In this document: one piece after another, positions 63,641 through 64,000 of the stretch
How the letters are laid out: every line of letters begins with the position of its first letter
Position numbering within the stretch: position 1 is the stretch's first letter
NCBI GenBank assembly: GCA_037576195.1
Contig: CM075103.1
Location: 16,554,001 to 16,618,000, forward strand
DNA from: Phytoseiulus persimilis
Taxonomy: Eukaryota > Arthropoda > Arachnida > Mesostigmata > Phytoseiidae
DNA: 64,000 nt
Reading direction: 5' to 3'
The notes under the pieces: generated by a model
What the model was told of the DNA's origin: nothing
Databases searched by the model: none
What the model saw: only the letters and a program-made list of their open reading frames with translations
Position numbers and translations under genes: made by a program

Positions 63641-63735
63641 ATTCGAATCCGAATCCGGGCCGGATTTATATTCGGATTCGAAAATCCCAGGCTGGCCGGA
63701 TTCGGATCGTCGGATCCGAATCTTGCCCATCTCTC

Positions 63736-63743
63736 GAGCAGGG
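63736..63743. repeat. Right 8-bp target-site duplication of the hAT element
   Basis: GAGCAGGG directly after the hAT right end, identical to 57406-57413. Confidence 0.85.
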
Positions 63744-64000
63744 AGCCACTCGAAGAAGGGAGAGACTTAGAGGAGAGGAAATCACCGGCAGAAACCAAGG
63801 CAAAAACGATATTCACAGCATTGGCGACCTACGACTAGTTTCAAATGATCCAGGCGGCCGACCAAGACGTCAAAGAGCGATTGGAAGCGTTTAAGAAATC
63901 CAAAGAGGAGAGAACAAAGAGGGAAAATAATATCACGCAGGGGTTTTGCGTAAGGTAGGGGATACTGTACAAGGAACTCGAGGGGAAACGATTGTTCGTC
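63744..64000 (+). pseudogene. Gypsy pol continued after the hAT insertion
   Basis: The frame interrupted at 57413 resumes here: EPLEEG, then after a TAG (63836-63838) FQMIQAADQDVKERLEAF, then after a second TAG (63956-63958) GILYKELEGKRLFV at the edge. This is the link between RNase H and the integrase zinc domain of gypsy pol ('Q..D........', 'G.LYK...G.RL.V'). It runs off the window. Confidence 0.8.

Larger units (their letters stand above)
57414..63735 (-). mobile_element. hAT transposon inserted in the gypsy element
   Basis: 6,322 bp bounded by GAGCAGGG duplications. The ends are inverted: left CAGAGAGGGGCATGATTCGG and right, read inward, GAGAGATGGGCAAGATTCGG. Each end continues through a GATTCG-rich subterminal tract and then an array of about 20 units of a 45-bp repeat, in opposite orientations. 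The interior has a minus-strand hAT transposase. Removing it, with one octamer, restores the gypsy reading frame exactly across RNase H, which independently confirms the boundaries. Confidence 0.92.

Noticed and set aside
57414..63735. CRISPR array or tRNA-like cluster from the regular repeats
   Set aside because: The 45-bp units are contiguous without unique spacers, and the setting is a eukaryotic hAT transposon.

Overview
The window looks like transposon-dense chromosomal DNA from an invertebrate animal, most likely an arthropod. No host gene, rRNA, tRNA, operon or prokaryotic signal was recognised. The basis is the mix of element families: a CR1-like LINE with an esterase-type ORF1, R1/LOA-like LINE tails, Ty1/copia, Ty3/gypsy and BEL/Pao elements, an animal-type Helitron with RPA genes, an ISL2EU-type DDE transposase, a mariner relative and a hAT element. 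Two apparent 87-89 bp introns support a eukaryote. The species cannot be named from the sequence.

Layout. 1-240 is a copia pol fragment cut by a 2.4 kb mariner-like element (241-2626) with very long inverted ends. 2629-5869 is a mosaic of gypsy integrase, copia-type gag and an LTR. 6203 to about 12130 (minus strand) is a nearly complete CR1-like LINE with three consecutive ORFs. ORF1 and ORF2 share one frame and are separated by a single TGA followed by CGG. 12168-13102 is the tail of another LINE, cut by a copia LTR. 13103-23066 is bounded by two similar copia LTRs. It holds a copia gag-pol with a single frameshift, and then about 5 kb of unusual extra coding sequence before the 3' LTR: a membrane-anchored Cys-rich ORF, an oppositely oriented intron-containing gene, and an unknown ORF. 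23071-25069 holds more membrane/secreted-type reading frames on the minus strand. 25296-26934 is an ISL2EU-type transposase, 27192-27879 a relative of the antisense gene, and 28010-28411 another LINE tail.

28420-36260 is a long stretch with nothing recognisable except a roughly 340 bp tandem duplication. 36267-40620 has an ISL2EU tail, a decayed BEL/Pao element, a gypsy integrase remnant and a CR1 tail. 40926-53109 is a Helitron neighbourhood: Rep-helicase at 48521-53109 and RPA-like OB-fold segments further along the same strand, interrupted by a 1.3 kb palindromic foldback, 45-bp repeat blocks and an endonuclease fragment.

54143-64000 is a gypsy element split by a 6.3 kb hAT transposon (57414-63735). 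The hAT has an exact 8-bp target duplication, and each end carries about 1 kb of 45-bp minisatellite in inverted orientation. Most coding regions are broken by a few stops or frameshifts; the LINE ORFs, the copia gag-pol and the Helitron are closest to intact. The most notable candidates are the readthrough-type junction in the LINE, the composite copia element with antisense cargo, and the minisatellite-ended hAT.
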